Assembly (NCBI RefSeq): GCF_022023855.1
Contig: NZ_CP059449.1
Span: 2,746,414-2,810,413, forward strand
Direction of reading: 5' to 3'
DNA: 64,000 nt
From: Azospirillum brasilense
Lineage (GTDB): Bacteria > Pseudomonadota > Alphaproteobacteria > Azospirillales > Azospirillaceae
This document shows, one piece after another, positions 1-9,781 of the stretch; position 1 is the first letter of the stretch, and the number at the start of each line of letters is the position of its first letter. Under the pieces are notes generated by a model that was not told where the DNA came from, made no database searches, and saw nothing but the letters and a program-made list of their open reading frames with translations. Position numbers and translations under genes: made by a program.

Positions 1-33
1 AAGAAGGGTTACCGGGCCGTCAACAAGGTGCCA

Positions 34-927
34 TCAACAGGGTGCCACTAGCGCGTCGGCGATCAGCCGGGCGAGCGGCAGGTCGTTGCTGGGGTGCGGA
101 ACCCCGTCGCAGGACAGCGGCGTGCCGAGCCCTTCCGCCTCGAAGCGGGCAGCCACCGCGGCGTCGAACAGGGCGTGGACTCCGAACACCCGGACCGAAG
201 CCGCCCCGGCGGCCCGCGCGGCCCGCGCGCAGGAGAAGATCGTCTCGCCGGAGCTGATGACGTCGTCGACGATCACCACGGGCCGTCCGGCCAGCGGCGC
301 GTCGGCGGGCAGAGTCACCGTCACGTCGCGGTCGCCGCGCCGCTCCTTCCGTCCGACCAGGGCGGTGAGGCCGAGCGGTCCGGCCACCGCCTCGACCAGC
401 GGGGCGGCCTCCTCGTCCGGGCCGACGATCACGGCGTCGGGCGCGGTCCCGTCACGGCGCAGCCGCTCGGCGATGGCCCCGGCACCGCTGAGGCAGACAG
501 AAGGGCGCCCGACGAACACCTCGTCCAGCGTGTGGGTGCGGTGGAGGTGCGGCTCCACGCAGACGAAGCGGTCGAACAGCCGGCCCAGCCAGTCCCCCAC
601 CACCGTCTGGCTCACCGGCTCGCCGGGGCGGAACACCGCGTCCTGGCGCATGTAGGCCATGTAGGGGGCGACGAGGCACAGCTCCGTGGCGCCATGGCGG
701 CGCAGGACGGAGGCGGCCAGCGTCAGTTCCACCAGCTTGTCGTTCGGACGGTCGAGCGAGCGGTAGACCACCGCCCGCTCCACCGATTCAGGCAGGCGGA
801 CAAGACTTTCCCCATCTGGAAAGCGGTGCAGCTCGGCGATGTGGCAGGGAACGTTCAGAGCCTCGGCCAGACGCCGCGCGCCGTCGGCCGATTCCGGAAA
901 TCCGTAGACGCCCGTATAGCGGGCCAT
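34..927 (-). CDS. Ribose-phosphate pyrophosphokinase-like protein (divergent PRPP synthetase paralog)
   Basis: A 297-residue phosphoribosyltransferase-fold protein. PRPP synthetases transfer pyrophosphate from ATP to ribose 5-phosphate. Family landmarks are visible: FPDGE near residue 36, PYMAYMRQD near 90 followed by PGEPVS, and the PRPP-binding stretch VDDVISSGETI near 216. The last one departs from the usual DDxxDTGGT, so this is probably a paralog and not the housekeeping enzyme. The start MARYTGVYGF was chosen because a longer frame upstream has no family similarity. It is divergent from the next gene with about 200 bp between the starts. Substrate could be another phosphosugar. Confidence 0.75.
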   Translation of the reverse strand: MARYTGVYGFPESADGARRLAEALNVPCHIAELHRFPDGESLVRLPESVERAVVYRSLDRPNDKLVELTLAASVLRRHGATELCLVAPYMAYMRQDAVFRPGEPVSQTVVGDWLGRLFDRFVCVEPHLHRTHTLDEVFVGRPSVCLSGAGAIAERLRRDGTAPDAVIVGPDEEAAPLVEAVAGPLGLTALVGRKERRGDRDVTVTLPADAPLAGRPVVIVDDVISSGETIFSCARAARAAGAASVRVFGVHALFDAAVAARFEAEGLGTPLSCDGVPHPSNDLPLARLIADALVAPC

Positions 928-1132
928 GCTGTCCCCTCTTGCGTTGCGCGCCCGGACATGGGCGCCCCGTTCGGCCCGTACTATGCCGCAAGGGCCGCAG
1001 CGGAGCGACCACGACCTTAGGCGCAACGTTACCGTGAAGGCGATAGGACGGCAGGGACGGACGCCTGAAAATGACGCCGCGGCGGTCTTCCACTCATTGA
1101 CCGCAGACGAAGGTATGAGGCAGTTTCCCGCC

Positions 1133-2017
1133 ATGCGCGTGCTCATCGCCGACGATACGGTCCTGATGCGCACCATGCTCTCGGAGCAGGTGGCGTCCTA
1201 TGGCCATGACGTGATCCTCGCCAGGGACGGCCGGGAAGCGCTGAACCTTGCCCAGGCCGAATCCTTCGACATCGCCATCATCGATTGGGAGATGCCGCGG
1301 CTGTCGGGGCTGGAGGTGTGCTGGCTTCTGAAGGCCGATCCACGCACCGCCTACAGCTACCTGATCCTGATGACGTCCCATGACGAACCCTTCTACGAGA
1401 TGAAGGCATTGGATGCCGGGGCGGACGACTTCATACACAAGCCGGTCAACCGCGCCCACCTGAAGGCGCGGCTGAAGGCGGGCGGCCGCATCACCGAAAT
1501 GCATCGGCTGCTGGTTGCCCAGGCGCAGACCGACCCGTTGACCGGCGTCGCCAACCGACGCGCCCTTCTGGAGCGTGCGGATGAGGAGATCCGGCGCGCG
1601 CTGCGGTCCCGGCAGCCCCTGTCCCTGCTGATCGCCGACATCGACCATTTCAAGCGCATCAACGACAGCCGCGGCCACGCCGCCGGCGACGCGGCCTTGC
1701 AGCGATTCGTCCAGACGCTGGACGGCGCTCTGCGCCCCGGCGACCTGATCGGCCGCTACGGCGGGGAGGAGTTCGTGGTTCTGCTTCCCAACACCGCGCT
1801 GCCGGATGCGTCGGTGGTGGCGGAGCGCTTGCGCCAGCGCATCGCCGCGCAGGAGATGGGAGCGGACGGCGATTCGTTCCGCATGACCGCCAGCTTCGGC
1901 GTCGCCCCTGTGACGCCGGGCGCTCCCGGCGGCATCGACGACGCGCTCCGGGTGGCCGACGCCGCGCTCTATCGGGCGAAGGCCGAAGGGCGGAACCGCG
2001 TGGTTCCCTCTCCTTAA
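1133..2017 (+). CDS. Response regulator with GGDEF domain (PleD-like diguanylate cyclase)
   Basis: A 294-residue cytoplasmic protein with an N-terminal receiver (acidic pair D7/D8, phospho-acceptor D51, conserved K103) and a C-terminal GGDEF domain. The active-site loop is GGEEF at 210-214, so cyclase activity (2 GTP to c-di-GMP) is expected. An RxxD inhibitory site, RPGD at 201-204, lies exactly five residues before it, predicting product feedback. The start at MRVLIADD is canonical for receivers; an in-frame ATG at 1115 would add six residues. No cognate kinase is adjacent. Confidence 0.9.
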   Translation: MRVLIADDTVLMRTMLSEQVASYGHDVILARDGREALNLAQAESFDIAIIDWEMPRLSGLEVCWLLKADPRTAYSYLILMTSHDEPFYEMKALDAGADDFIHKPVNRAHLKARLKAGGRITEMHRLLVAQAQTDPLTGVANRRALLERADEEIRRALRSRQPLSLLIADIDHFKRINDSRGHAAGDAALQRFVQTLDGALRPGDLIGRYGGEEFVVLLPNTALPDASVVAERLRQRIAAQEMGADGDSFRMTASFGVAPVTPGAPGGIDDALRVADAALYRAKAEGRNRVVPSP

Positions 2018-2085
2018 GCCGTTCACGCCCCGCCCTTCCCGCCCGTCTCCGGCAGCGAAGCCAACGGGATGCGGGGGAACAGGCG

Positions 2086-2637
2086 ATGCGCCATGTCCAT
2101 GTGGCGTTTCTGGAGGGGACGAAGGTCCTGATCGTCCGGCGGCGCGAGGTCAGCACTTGGTGGGGCCGTGGCCCGGCGGAACCGCGGATCGTCGACGCCG
2201 CAGGCCAATGGGCGGTTCCCGGCGGCGGCTACGAGAGCGTCACCAGCCCGCTCGCGGCGCTCCAGCGCCTGTTCCACGAACAGACCGGCCTCTCCTTCCC
2301 CGATTGCCGGGCGGCGGAGCCCTGGCGCCCCACCTCGCGGAGCTTCACGCTGTATTTCGTTCCGGTGACCGGGCTGGAGTCGCTGGCGTCCTCCATCACC
2401 CTGCGGGTCGCGCAGTCCGCCGTCACGCCCGGGCGCCCGGCAGGCGGCGCCATCGTGAACTGGGAATTGTCCTCGGCCCACGTCGTGCCGCTCGCCAAGG
2501 TTGTCGCCCATCTGGGGGTGCGCCAGCCAGTCTCGCACGAGAACCAGCTCGCCATCACCCGGCAAGCGATGCGCTCGCCCTCCTCCCAGTCGATCGAGCG
2601 CTACGCAACCATGGCCGCGATCATCGCCCTGCAATGA
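2086..2637 (+). CDS. Nudix-like protein with degenerate Nudix box
   Basis: A 183-residue protein. The N-terminus MRHVHVAFLEGTKVLIVRR and the following WAVPGGGYE resemble the start of a Nudix fold, and RLFHEQTGL sits where the REUxEExGU motif would be. Two of the metal-binding glutamates are replaced (RE to RL, EE to EQ) and the upstream Glu of the box is not in register, so catalytic hydrolysis is doubtful. It may be a non-catalytic Nudix protein or a binding module. It stands 68 bp after the diguanylate cyclase on the same strand. Confidence 0.6.
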   Translation: MRHVHVAFLEGTKVLIVRRREVSTWWGRGPAEPRIVDAAGQWAVPGGGYESVTSPLAALQRLFHEQTGLSFPDCRAAEPWRPTSRSFTLYFVPVTGLESLASSITLRVAQSAVTPGRPAGGAIVNWELSSAHVVPLAKVVAHLGVRQPVSHENQLAITRQAMRSPSSQSIERYATMAAIIALQ

Positions 2638-2653
2638 GCCCGCCCTGCTGGCC

Positions 2654-3250
2654 TCAGCCCTTGCTATCGCCCGGCGGGGTGCGGACGGCGGTGGCCGCGA
2701 GATACTGGGCCGCCGTGCGCAGCAGGAACTCCGCCACCGCCATGTCGCCCAGGTCGCGGTCCGGGCCGCCCAGCCGGTGGCGGCGATCGGCGTCGATCAG
2801 GCCGGTGGCGATCACCTGCGCGGTCAGCCACGCCCGCTGCTCCTCATCCGGCACGCCGGCCATGCGCTCCAGCATCTCGTTGCAGGCATGGTCGATCGTC
2901 CCCAGGCCGGGCCGGTCGGACGACAGGTAGCTGGTCTCGTTCTGCGGCGCCGGCTCCCCGACGTAGGAGCGGGCGAGCAACGCCGTCTCCAGCGTCAGGC
3001 GGAAGGCGGTGCGGCGCGGCCGCCCCTTCCGCCGCAGCCGCAGCGCCATCATGGTGAAGAGCTGGGCCACCGCCTCCACCCTTTCCGCCGGCACCTCGTC
3101 GAGGATGTCGACGATCTCGGCGCTGACGGCGTTGCGCGGCGCCTTCTCGCCGGGCCGCACCACCGCGGTGGCGAAGACGGCGATCAGGGTGCGCAGGGCG
3201 TCGGCCTGCTCCACGGGAGAGATGCGGCCGATCTGGGCGGGGTCGAACAT
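2654..3250 (-). CDS. Hypothetical protein, 198 aa
   Basis: Not recognised. A soluble protein with no signal peptide or membrane segment; it is mostly helical and charged, with an arginine/lysine-rich patch (LRLRRKGRPRR) near the middle. The start MFDPAQIGRISPVEQADALR was chosen over an in-frame ATG at 3298 because the latter adds only a low-complexity extension. It converges on the Nudix-like gene with a 16-bp gap. No function is proposed. Confidence 0.6.
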   Translation of the reverse strand: MFDPAQIGRISPVEQADALRTLIAVFATAVVRPGEKAPRNAVSAEIVDILDEVPAERVEAVAQLFTMMALRLRRKGRPRRTAFRLTLETALLARSYVGEPAPQNETSYLSSDRPGLGTIDHACNEMLERMAGVPDEEQRAWLTAQVIATGLIDADRRHRLGGPDRDLGDMAVAEFLLRTAAQYLAATAVRTPPGDSKG

Positions 3251-3318
3251 GGGGGCGCTCCGCTCTGGCTGGGAGGGATCAACAACTCCTCCCAGCAATG
3301 TTGGAACGCGAGGGGCAG

Positions 3319-3798
3319 TCAGGAATCCCCCTCCTTCGGGTCGATGGTCTCCGCCCGTCGGCTGATCAGCTGGTAGAGCCCAAGCCCGAGCACCATGAAG
3401 ACGATGACCATCAGGAGGATGGCCGGATACACCATGTCGCTCATGTCCGAGGTCCGCGCCTCGAACACCAGCACCAGCCCTTCCAGGCTGGCGGCGATGA
3501 TGATGGTGGTCAGGAACTTGGTCAGAGTGCGGCGGGCCTCGTCGGCGTGCCGCAACTCACGGTCGTGCTCCAACTCCTCTTCATAGAGATACTTGGCGAT
3601 CTCGAAGACGGCGATGGCCAGCACGATCATACCCACGCCGTCCAGCAGCCCGTGAGTCGTCGCCTCGATGTCGAGCAGCAGAAGGCTGTGAAACACCGCA
3701 TAGGCGGCCACGCCGATGAACACCATGGCGAACAGCATCAACACGCCGGTCGCCAGGAAATAAATGACCTGCGACGCCTTCCGGAATCCGTTCCCCAC
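3319..3798 (-). CDS. Small integral membrane protein, four predicted TM helices
   Basis: 159 residues with about four hydrophobic segments (near residues 11-33, 48-65, 90-110 and 122-145). A charged, probably cytoplasmic loop rich in Glu, Arg and His (YLYEEELEHDRELRHADEARR) separates helices two and three. Such small proteins are often labelled as general glycosylation pathway or hypothetical membrane proteins; I see no catalytic motif supporting a specific function. It lies upstream of the 198-residue hypothetical gene in the same direction (gap 68 bp). Confidence 0.65.
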   Translation of the reverse strand: MGNGFRKASQVIYFLATGVLMLFAMVFIGVAAYAVFHSLLLLDIEATTHGLLDGVGMIVLAIAVFEIAKYLYEEELEHDRELRHADEARRTLTKFLTTIIIAASLEGLVLVFEARTSDMSDMVYPAILLMVIVFMVLGLGLYQLISRRAETIDPKEGDS

Positions 3799-3962
3799 GA
3801 TGCGTTTCCCTTTCCGACGCGAGAGCCCGTCCTGCGGCTGTCAACACATCGTCCCGGCTTTCGGACCGCTTCCTTGCGGGTCACCCCGGAAGGGAAGATG
3901 GAACCGGCGGCCCGGCGAGCGTGTTTGGAGTTAGGCAGCACAGGGGATTGTGCCTCCTCGAC

Positions 3963-4005
3963 AGGCTCCGCCGCGCTCCCTGAAGCGGCGGAGCCTTTCT
4001 TTTCC
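3963..4005 (+). terminator. Strong Rho-independent terminator with no annotated upstream gene
   Basis: A perfect 12-bp stem (3963-3974 with 3985-3996, AGGCTCCGCCGC and its complement) closes a 10-base loop and is followed by TTTCTTTT on the + strand. The nearest upstream gene is on the other strand, so it would end a short + transcript beginning in 3799-3950. A second hairpin (GCACA/TGTGC) lies just before it. The next + gene starts 73 bp later. A small RNA or leader attenuator would explain it. Confidence 0.6.
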
Positions 4006-4077
4006 TGCCCCTTGTCTTCTCCTGCCCCTTGCGTTTATGGCTGCGGTGCCGGACCACGCCGACCACGGAACCGCCCC

Positions 4078-4488
4078 ATGCCCGAGACCCCACCCCCCTC
4101 CGCCGAAGCCCTGCACGCCCTGCTGGACCGCTACCTGCGCTGCCCGTCCGAGCCGCTGCGCGGCGAAGTGAACGAGGCTTTGACCGCCTTCCAGACGGCC
4201 TGGATACACGCCCGCGCCGGGCAGGACGCCCCGACGGCGCCCCAGCCCGCTCCTTCCGCGCCCAACCGTGCCCCGGCGAAGCCGAAATTCCCGATCGCCG
4301 CCGCCGATCTGGCGGTGCTGGAGCGGATGGCTGGGGGCTGGGTCCCCACCGCGGCGGAGGTTCCCCGCTGGGTCTGGTTCGAGAACCGGGAGCTGGTGAC
4401 GATGGAGCCCAACCCCGCCGGCAGCGGGCCGGAGGTGATGCGCCTCGCCCCCGCCGGTTGGGCGGCGCTGGGCCGCCAGCCGGGCTGA
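4078..4488 (+). CDS. Hypothetical protein, 136 aa, proline-rich linker
   Basis: Not recognised. The first 50 residues are helical and acidic (LHALLDRYLRCPSEPLRGEV), followed by a Pro/Ala-rich linker (about 52-72) and a compact C-terminal part containing WVPTAAEVPRWVWFENRELV. No signal peptide or membrane segment. It is followed by a shared terminator and converges on the bmp gene. Confidence 0.55.
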   Translation: MPETPPPSAEALHALLDRYLRCPSEPLRGEVNEALTAFQTAWIHARAGQDAPTAPQPAPSAPNRAPAKPKFPIAAADLAVLERMAGGWVPTAAEVPRWVWFENRELVTMEPNPAGSGPEVMRLAPAGWAALGRQPG

Positions 4489-4515
4489 GCGGCGGCCCAT
4501 AGAAAGCGGGCAACA

Positions 4516-4543
4516 AAAAAGGGAGGCCGAAGCCTCCCTTTTT
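4516..4543. terminator. Bidirectional Rho-independent terminator
   Basis: GGGAGGC at 4521-4527 pairs with GCCTCCC at 4532-4538 around a CGAA loop, flanked by five A on the left and five T on the right. It can end both the 136-residue hypothetical gene on the + strand and the nucleoside-transporter operon on the - strand. Confidence 0.85.
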
Positions 4544-4565
4544 CTTTCTTGGCGACCGGTTCCGC

Positions 4566-5657
4566 TTACTTCGGAACCTTGCCCTGCACACCCTCGACGT
4601 ACCAGTCCATCTTCAGGATCTGCTCGTCGGTGGCCTGCTTGCCCTCGGCGATCACGACCTTGCCGGACTGGTCCTTCACCGGGCCCTGGAAGGAGTGGCG
4701 CTTGCCTTCCATGATGTCGGTGCGGGTCTTCTCGGCCGCCGCGACGACATCCGCCGGGAGCGCCGGGTTGTAGGGGGCCAGGAACAGCATGTGGTCCTTG
4801 AATCCGCCCCAGGTGTCCTGCGACTTCCAGGAACCGTCCAGAGCCGCCTTGACGCGGTTCACATAATACTCGCGCCAGTCGTCGACGATGGCGGTCAGGT
4901 GCGCCTTCGGGCCGAAACGGGTCATGTCCGACGACTGGCCGAACACCCACAGGCCACGCTCCTGCGCGACCTGGATGGCCGCCGGGCTGTCGGTGTGCAG
5001 GGAAATCACGTCGGCGCCCTGGTCGATCAGCGCCTTGGCGGCCTCGGCTTCCTTGCCGGGGTCGTACCAGCTGTTCACCCAGACGACGCGCACCTCGGCC
5101 TTCGGGTTCACCTCGCGCATGGCGATGGTGAAGGCGTTGATGCCGCTGACCACCTCGGGGATCGGGAAGGAGCCGATGTAGCCGATGATGTTCGACTTGG
5201 TCATCTTGCCGGCGATCTGGCCGATGACCGTGCGGGCCTCGTAGAAGCGCGCGGAATAGGTGGCGACGTTGGCCGAGCGCTTGTAGCCGGTGGCGTGCTC
5301 GAACTTCACATCGGGATGGCGCTGCGCGACCTTCAGCGTCGGGTTCATGAAGCCGAAGGAGGTCGTGAAGATCAGCTTGTGGCCGGAGGAGGCGAGCTGC
5401 TCGATCACGCGCTCGGCGTCGGCGCCCTCGGGCACGTTCTCGACGAAGGTGGTGGTGACCTTGTCGCCCAGCTCCTTCTCCACGGCCAGACGGCCCTGAT
5501 CGTGCTGGTAGCTGTAGCCGTGGTCGCTGATCGGACCGACATAGACGAAGCCGACCTTCATCTTCTCCTGCGCGTCGGCCGCGCCGACGCCCAGCGCCAG
5601 CATGGCGGCGCCGGTGGCCAGACCCATCAGGGCCTTGCCCATGGTCCTTCTGTTCAC
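4566..5657 (-). CDS. bmpA: BMP-family ABC transporter substrate-binding protein (nucleoside-type)
   Basis: A 363-residue periplasmic binding protein of the basic membrane protein family, which delivers purine nucleosides or related bases to an ABC importer. An N-terminal signal (charged MNRRTMGK, hydrophobic core, cleavage after ADA) precedes KVGFVYVGPISDHGYSYQHD, typical of the family. The start is taken as a GTG at 5657 because AGGGAG lies 7 nt upstream and it supplies the basic n-region; the internal ATG at 5642 has poorer spacing. It is the last gene of the transporter operon, 79 bp after the second permease. Confidence 0.88.
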   Translation of the reverse strand: MNRRTMGKALMGLATGAAMLALGVGAADAQEKMKVGFVYVGPISDHGYSYQHDQGRLAVEKELGDKVTTTFVENVPEGADAERVIEQLASSGHKLIFTTSFGFMNPTLKVAQRHPDVKFEHATGYKRSANVATYSARFYEARTVIGQIAGKMTKSNIIGYIGSFPIPEVVSGINAFTIAMREVNPKAEVRVVWVNSWYDPGKEAEAAKALIDQGADVISLHTDSPAAIQVAQERGLWVFGQSSDMTRFGPKAHLTAIVDDWREYYVNRVKAALDGSWKSQDTWGGFKDHMLFLAPYNPALPADVVAAAEKTRTDIMEGKRHSFQGPVKDQSGKVVIAEGKQATDEQILKMDWYVEGVQGKVPK

Positions 5658-5736
5658 GTGTTTGCTCCCTGATCCAATTGATTGAGCACGAACGTAAGAC
5701 TTGCAAACATCCCGGAGCCCGTCAGGCGTCGCCCCA

Positions 5737-6669
5737 TCAGGCATCGGGATGGAAAACCTTCCCGAGGCTGGCCGGCGCGTTCAGCCGGATTCGGGCGACA
5801 TCGCGTGAAATCACCACCAGTACGATGACGGTAGCCAGATAAGGCAGCATCGACAAGAGTTGTGACGGAATGTCGATTCCCAGCCCCTGGACGTGGAGCT
5901 GCGCGATGGTCACCCCGCCGAACAGCCAGGCACCGAGCAGCACGCGGCCCGGCTTCCAGGTGGCGAAGACCACCAGCGCCAGCGCGATCCAGCCGCGCCC
6001 GGAGGAGATTCCCTCCGCCCACATCGGCGTGTAGTCGAGCGACAGAAAGGCCCCGCCCATGCCGCTCATCGCACCGCCGAACAGCACGGCGAGGAAGCGG
6101 ATGCGGATGACCTTGTAGCCGAGCGCGTGGGCTGCCGCGTGGTTCTCGCCGACCGCGCGCAGGATCAGCCCCTTGCGCGTGGCGTAGAGGAACCAGTGCA
6201 CCGCCGGCACTGCCGCCAGCGCCAGATAGACCAGAGCGTCCTGCCCGAACAGCGCCTTGCCGATCACCGGCAGGTCGGTCAGGCCGGGGATGTAGAGTTC
6301 CGGCACGTCGGCGATGGGGATGCCGACAAAGCCCTGCCCGATCAGCGCCGACAGACCGACGCCGAACAGCGTCAGCGCGAGACCGGTCGCCACCTGGTTG
6401 GCGAGCAGGAGCAGGGTCAGCACGCCGAACAGCGCCGCCATGCCCGCCCCCGCCGCGGCCCCCGCGACGAATCCAGCGGTGGAGCTGCCGGTCTGGACCG
6501 CAACGGCGAAGCCGCAGACCGCGCCGACCAGCATCATGCCTTCGACACCGAGGTTCAGGACGCCGGACTTCTCCACCACCAGCTCGCCGAGTGCGGCGAA
6601 CAGCAGCGGCGTGGCGGCGGCCAGCATGGCCGCAAGGATCGGGCCGAGAAGGGCCAGTTCGGCGCTCAT
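5737..6669 (-). CDS. Nucleoside-type ABC transporter permease 2
   Basis: A 310-residue inner-membrane permease with about eight to nine hydrophobic segments and the family signature GVLNLGVEGMMLVGA near residue 36. It forms a heterodimeric channel with the permease encoded just upstream; the start overlaps that gene's stop by 4 bp (ATGA), so translation is coupled. It belongs to the permease family of ribose, autoinducer-2 and BMP-linked nucleoside importers. Confidence 0.9.
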   Translation of the reverse strand: MSAELALLGPILAAMLAAATPLLFAALGELVVEKSGVLNLGVEGMMLVGAVCGFAVAVQTGSSTAGFVAGAAAGAGMAALFGVLTLLLLANQVATGLALTLFGVGLSALIGQGFVGIPIADVPELYIPGLTDLPVIGKALFGQDALVYLALAAVPAVHWFLYATRKGLILRAVGENHAAAHALGYKVIRIRFLAVLFGGAMSGMGGAFLSLDYTPMWAEGISSGRGWIALALVVFATWKPGRVLLGAWLFGGVTIAQLHVQGLGIDIPSQLLSMLPYLATVIVLVVISRDVARIRLNAPASLGKVFHPDA

Positions 6670-7766
6670 GCCGCGGCCCTCCCCACCACAGTCCCTGCGG
6701 CCCGTTTCGCGCCGAAGCGCACGCGGTAGCGGATCAGCACGTCGGTCGCCAGCAGGAAGAACAGCAGCATGCCCTGGAACACGCCGGTGATGGCCTTGGG
6801 AAGGCCGAGCGCGATCTGCGCCGCCTCGCCGCCGATGAAGGACAGGGCCATCAGGAAGCCGGCCAGCAGGATGCCCACCGGGTGCAGGCGCCCCAGGAAG
6901 GCGACGATGATGGCGGTGTAGCCGTAGCCGGGGGAAATGGTCGGGTTCATCTGGCCGATCGGCCCGGCGACCTCGCCCAGACCGGCCAGACCGGCCAGCG
7001 CGCCGGACAGCAGCAGCGTCAGCCAGATGATTTTCTTCTGGTTGAAGCCGGCGTAGCCCGCCGCCGTCGGGGTCAGACCGATGACCTTGATCTGGAAGCC
7101 GATGAAGGTCCGCGCCATCAGGAACCAGCCCGCCGCCACCGCCAGCAGGGCGAACAGAGATCCCAGATGCACGCGCGTCCCGGCGACCAGCAGCGGCAGC
7201 ACCGCGTCGGCCTCGAACAGGCGGGATTCTGGGAAGGCGAAGCCGTCCGGGTCGCGGTAGGGGCCGTGCATCAGATAGTTCAGCAGATGCAGCGCCACGT
7301 AGTTCAGCATCAGGCTGGTCAGGATCTCGCTGGCGTTGAAGCGCACCCGCAGGAAGGCGGGGATCGCCGCCCACAGGGCGCCGCCGGCCATGCCCGCGAC
7401 GATCATCAGCGGCAGCAGCCACCAGCCGCCCTCAGCGTAGAAGGCCAGCGCCAGCCCGCCGCCGGTGATGGCGCCGAGCGTCAGCTGCCCCTCGGCCCCG
7501 ATGTTCCACACGTTGGCGCGGAAACCGATGGCGAGGCCGATCGCGCAGAGCACCAGCGGGGTCGCCTTGACCGCCAGTTCACCCAGACCGCGCAGCGACA
7601 GCAGCGGCGCGATGAAGAAGGCGTGCAGCGCCTTCACCGGGTCGAAGCCCATGGCCCAGAACAGCAGGAAGCCGCTGACGAGCGTGAGCGCGACCGCCAG
7701 CAGCGGCGTGGCGTAGACCATCGCGCGCGACGCCTCGCCGCGGGGTTCGAGACGGAGGAGGGTCAT
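6666..7766 (-). CDS. Nucleoside-type ABC transporter permease 1
   Basis: A 366-residue permease with a short basic N-terminus and about nine to ten transmembrane helices; the motif NVWNIGAEGQLTLGAI is the counterpart of the signature in the second permease. It pairs with that protein and the dual ATPase to form the importer core. It starts 148 bp downstream of the ATPase gene; the gap is filled by a palindromic repeat and no gene. Confidence 0.9.
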   Translation of the reverse strand: MTLLRLEPRGEASRAMVYATPLLAVALTLVSGFLLFWAMGFDPVKALHAFFIAPLLSLRGLGELAVKATPLVLCAIGLAIGFRANVWNIGAEGQLTLGAITGGGLALAFYAEGGWWLLPLMIVAGMAGGALWAAIPAFLRVRFNASEILTSLMLNYVALHLLNYLMHGPYRDPDGFAFPESRLFEADAVLPLLVAGTRVHLGSLFALLAVAAGWFLMARTFIGFQIKVIGLTPTAAGYAGFNQKKIIWLTLLLSGALAGLAGLGEVAGPIGQMNPTISPGYGYTAIIVAFLGRLHPVGILLAGFLMALSFIGGEAAQIALGLPKAITGVFQGMLLFFLLATDVLIRYRVRFGAKRAAGTVVGRAAA

Positions 7767-7788
7767 GCAAAGGCTCCGCCGAAAACAT

Positions 7789-7898
7789 CCCCTTCTCCCC
7801 TCTGGGGAGAGGGTTGGGGTGAGGGGGTTGCGCAGGGCGCGGCGTTCGGCAAAAGGGCATCCCCCTCACCCTTCCCTCTCCCCAGAGGGGAGAAGGGA
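7789..7898. repeat. GC-rich palindromic repeat pair (REP/RPE-like element)
   Basis: Two inverted copies of a roughly 38-bp unit (7789-7827 and 7861-7898), each with an inner CCCCTCTGGGG hairpin followed by GGGTGAGGGGG or its complement, separated by about 33 bp. It sits between the ATPase and first permease genes of one operon. Related units occur at 22593, 50347 and 61577. The form matches extragenic palindromic repeats common in alphaproteobacteria. Confidence 0.75.
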
Positions 7899-7914
7899 TA
7901 AAGCGTCGGTCCCA

Positions 7915-9450
<1,536 letters not shown>

Positions 9451-9781
9451 GGATGGGGAATCCAAGGAGGCGGACCGGGTAGGGGTGAAGTCGGCAGGGC
9501 ATTGCCAAAGCCATGCCACTTTCGGAGAGTCTTGCCCGTCAAGGCTGTTCGCCGTCAACAGGGGAAGCGGTTGCCCAGCCTGCGGTCATTCGCCCCGTTT
9601 CAGGTGCCCCGCTCCAGGCGCCCGGGCAGCCCAACAAAGCGGCAGATGATCCAACAAATCAGCAGTTGCTTCGCACACGGACAGATGCCATGCCGCCGCA
9701 CGGTTGACAAGAGGCCGCCGTCGTCATCAGCTATGGAAAGGGCCGCCATTTCCGGCGGCCTTTGCTTATGGAGCTTTTGGA
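9451..9781. other. 331-bp intergenic region between the ABC importer and rnk
   Basis: Holds the leader of the importer operon on the - strand (possibly coding to 9558 if the longer ATPase start is used), a TTGACA at 9704-9709 that could be a -35 for rnk, and a terminator-like hairpin at 9737-9763. No further gene is evident. Confidence 0.5.
9737..9763 (+). promoter_or_regulatory. Stem-loop in the rnk leader
   Basis: GGCCGCC (9741-9747) pairs with GGCGGCC (9754-9760) around ATTTCC, extended by A/T pairs and followed by TTTGCTT. It resembles an intrinsic terminator but lies only 18 bp before the rnk start with no + gene upstream, so it could be an attenuator or a 5'-end stabilising hairpin. 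Confidence 0.45.

Noticed and set aside
3840..3941. A string on the minus strand, GCAAGGAAGC, that recalls the signal-recognition-particle RNA tetraloop region
   Set aside because: The surrounding helix-8 sequence and flanking pairing of 4.5S RNA are missing; chance similarity.
9451..9558. Longer start (ATG at 9558) for the nucleoside importer ATPase
   Set aside because: The extra 36 residues do not resemble the family and the shorter GTG start gives the normal length; neither has a strong ribosome-binding site, so it stays uncertain.
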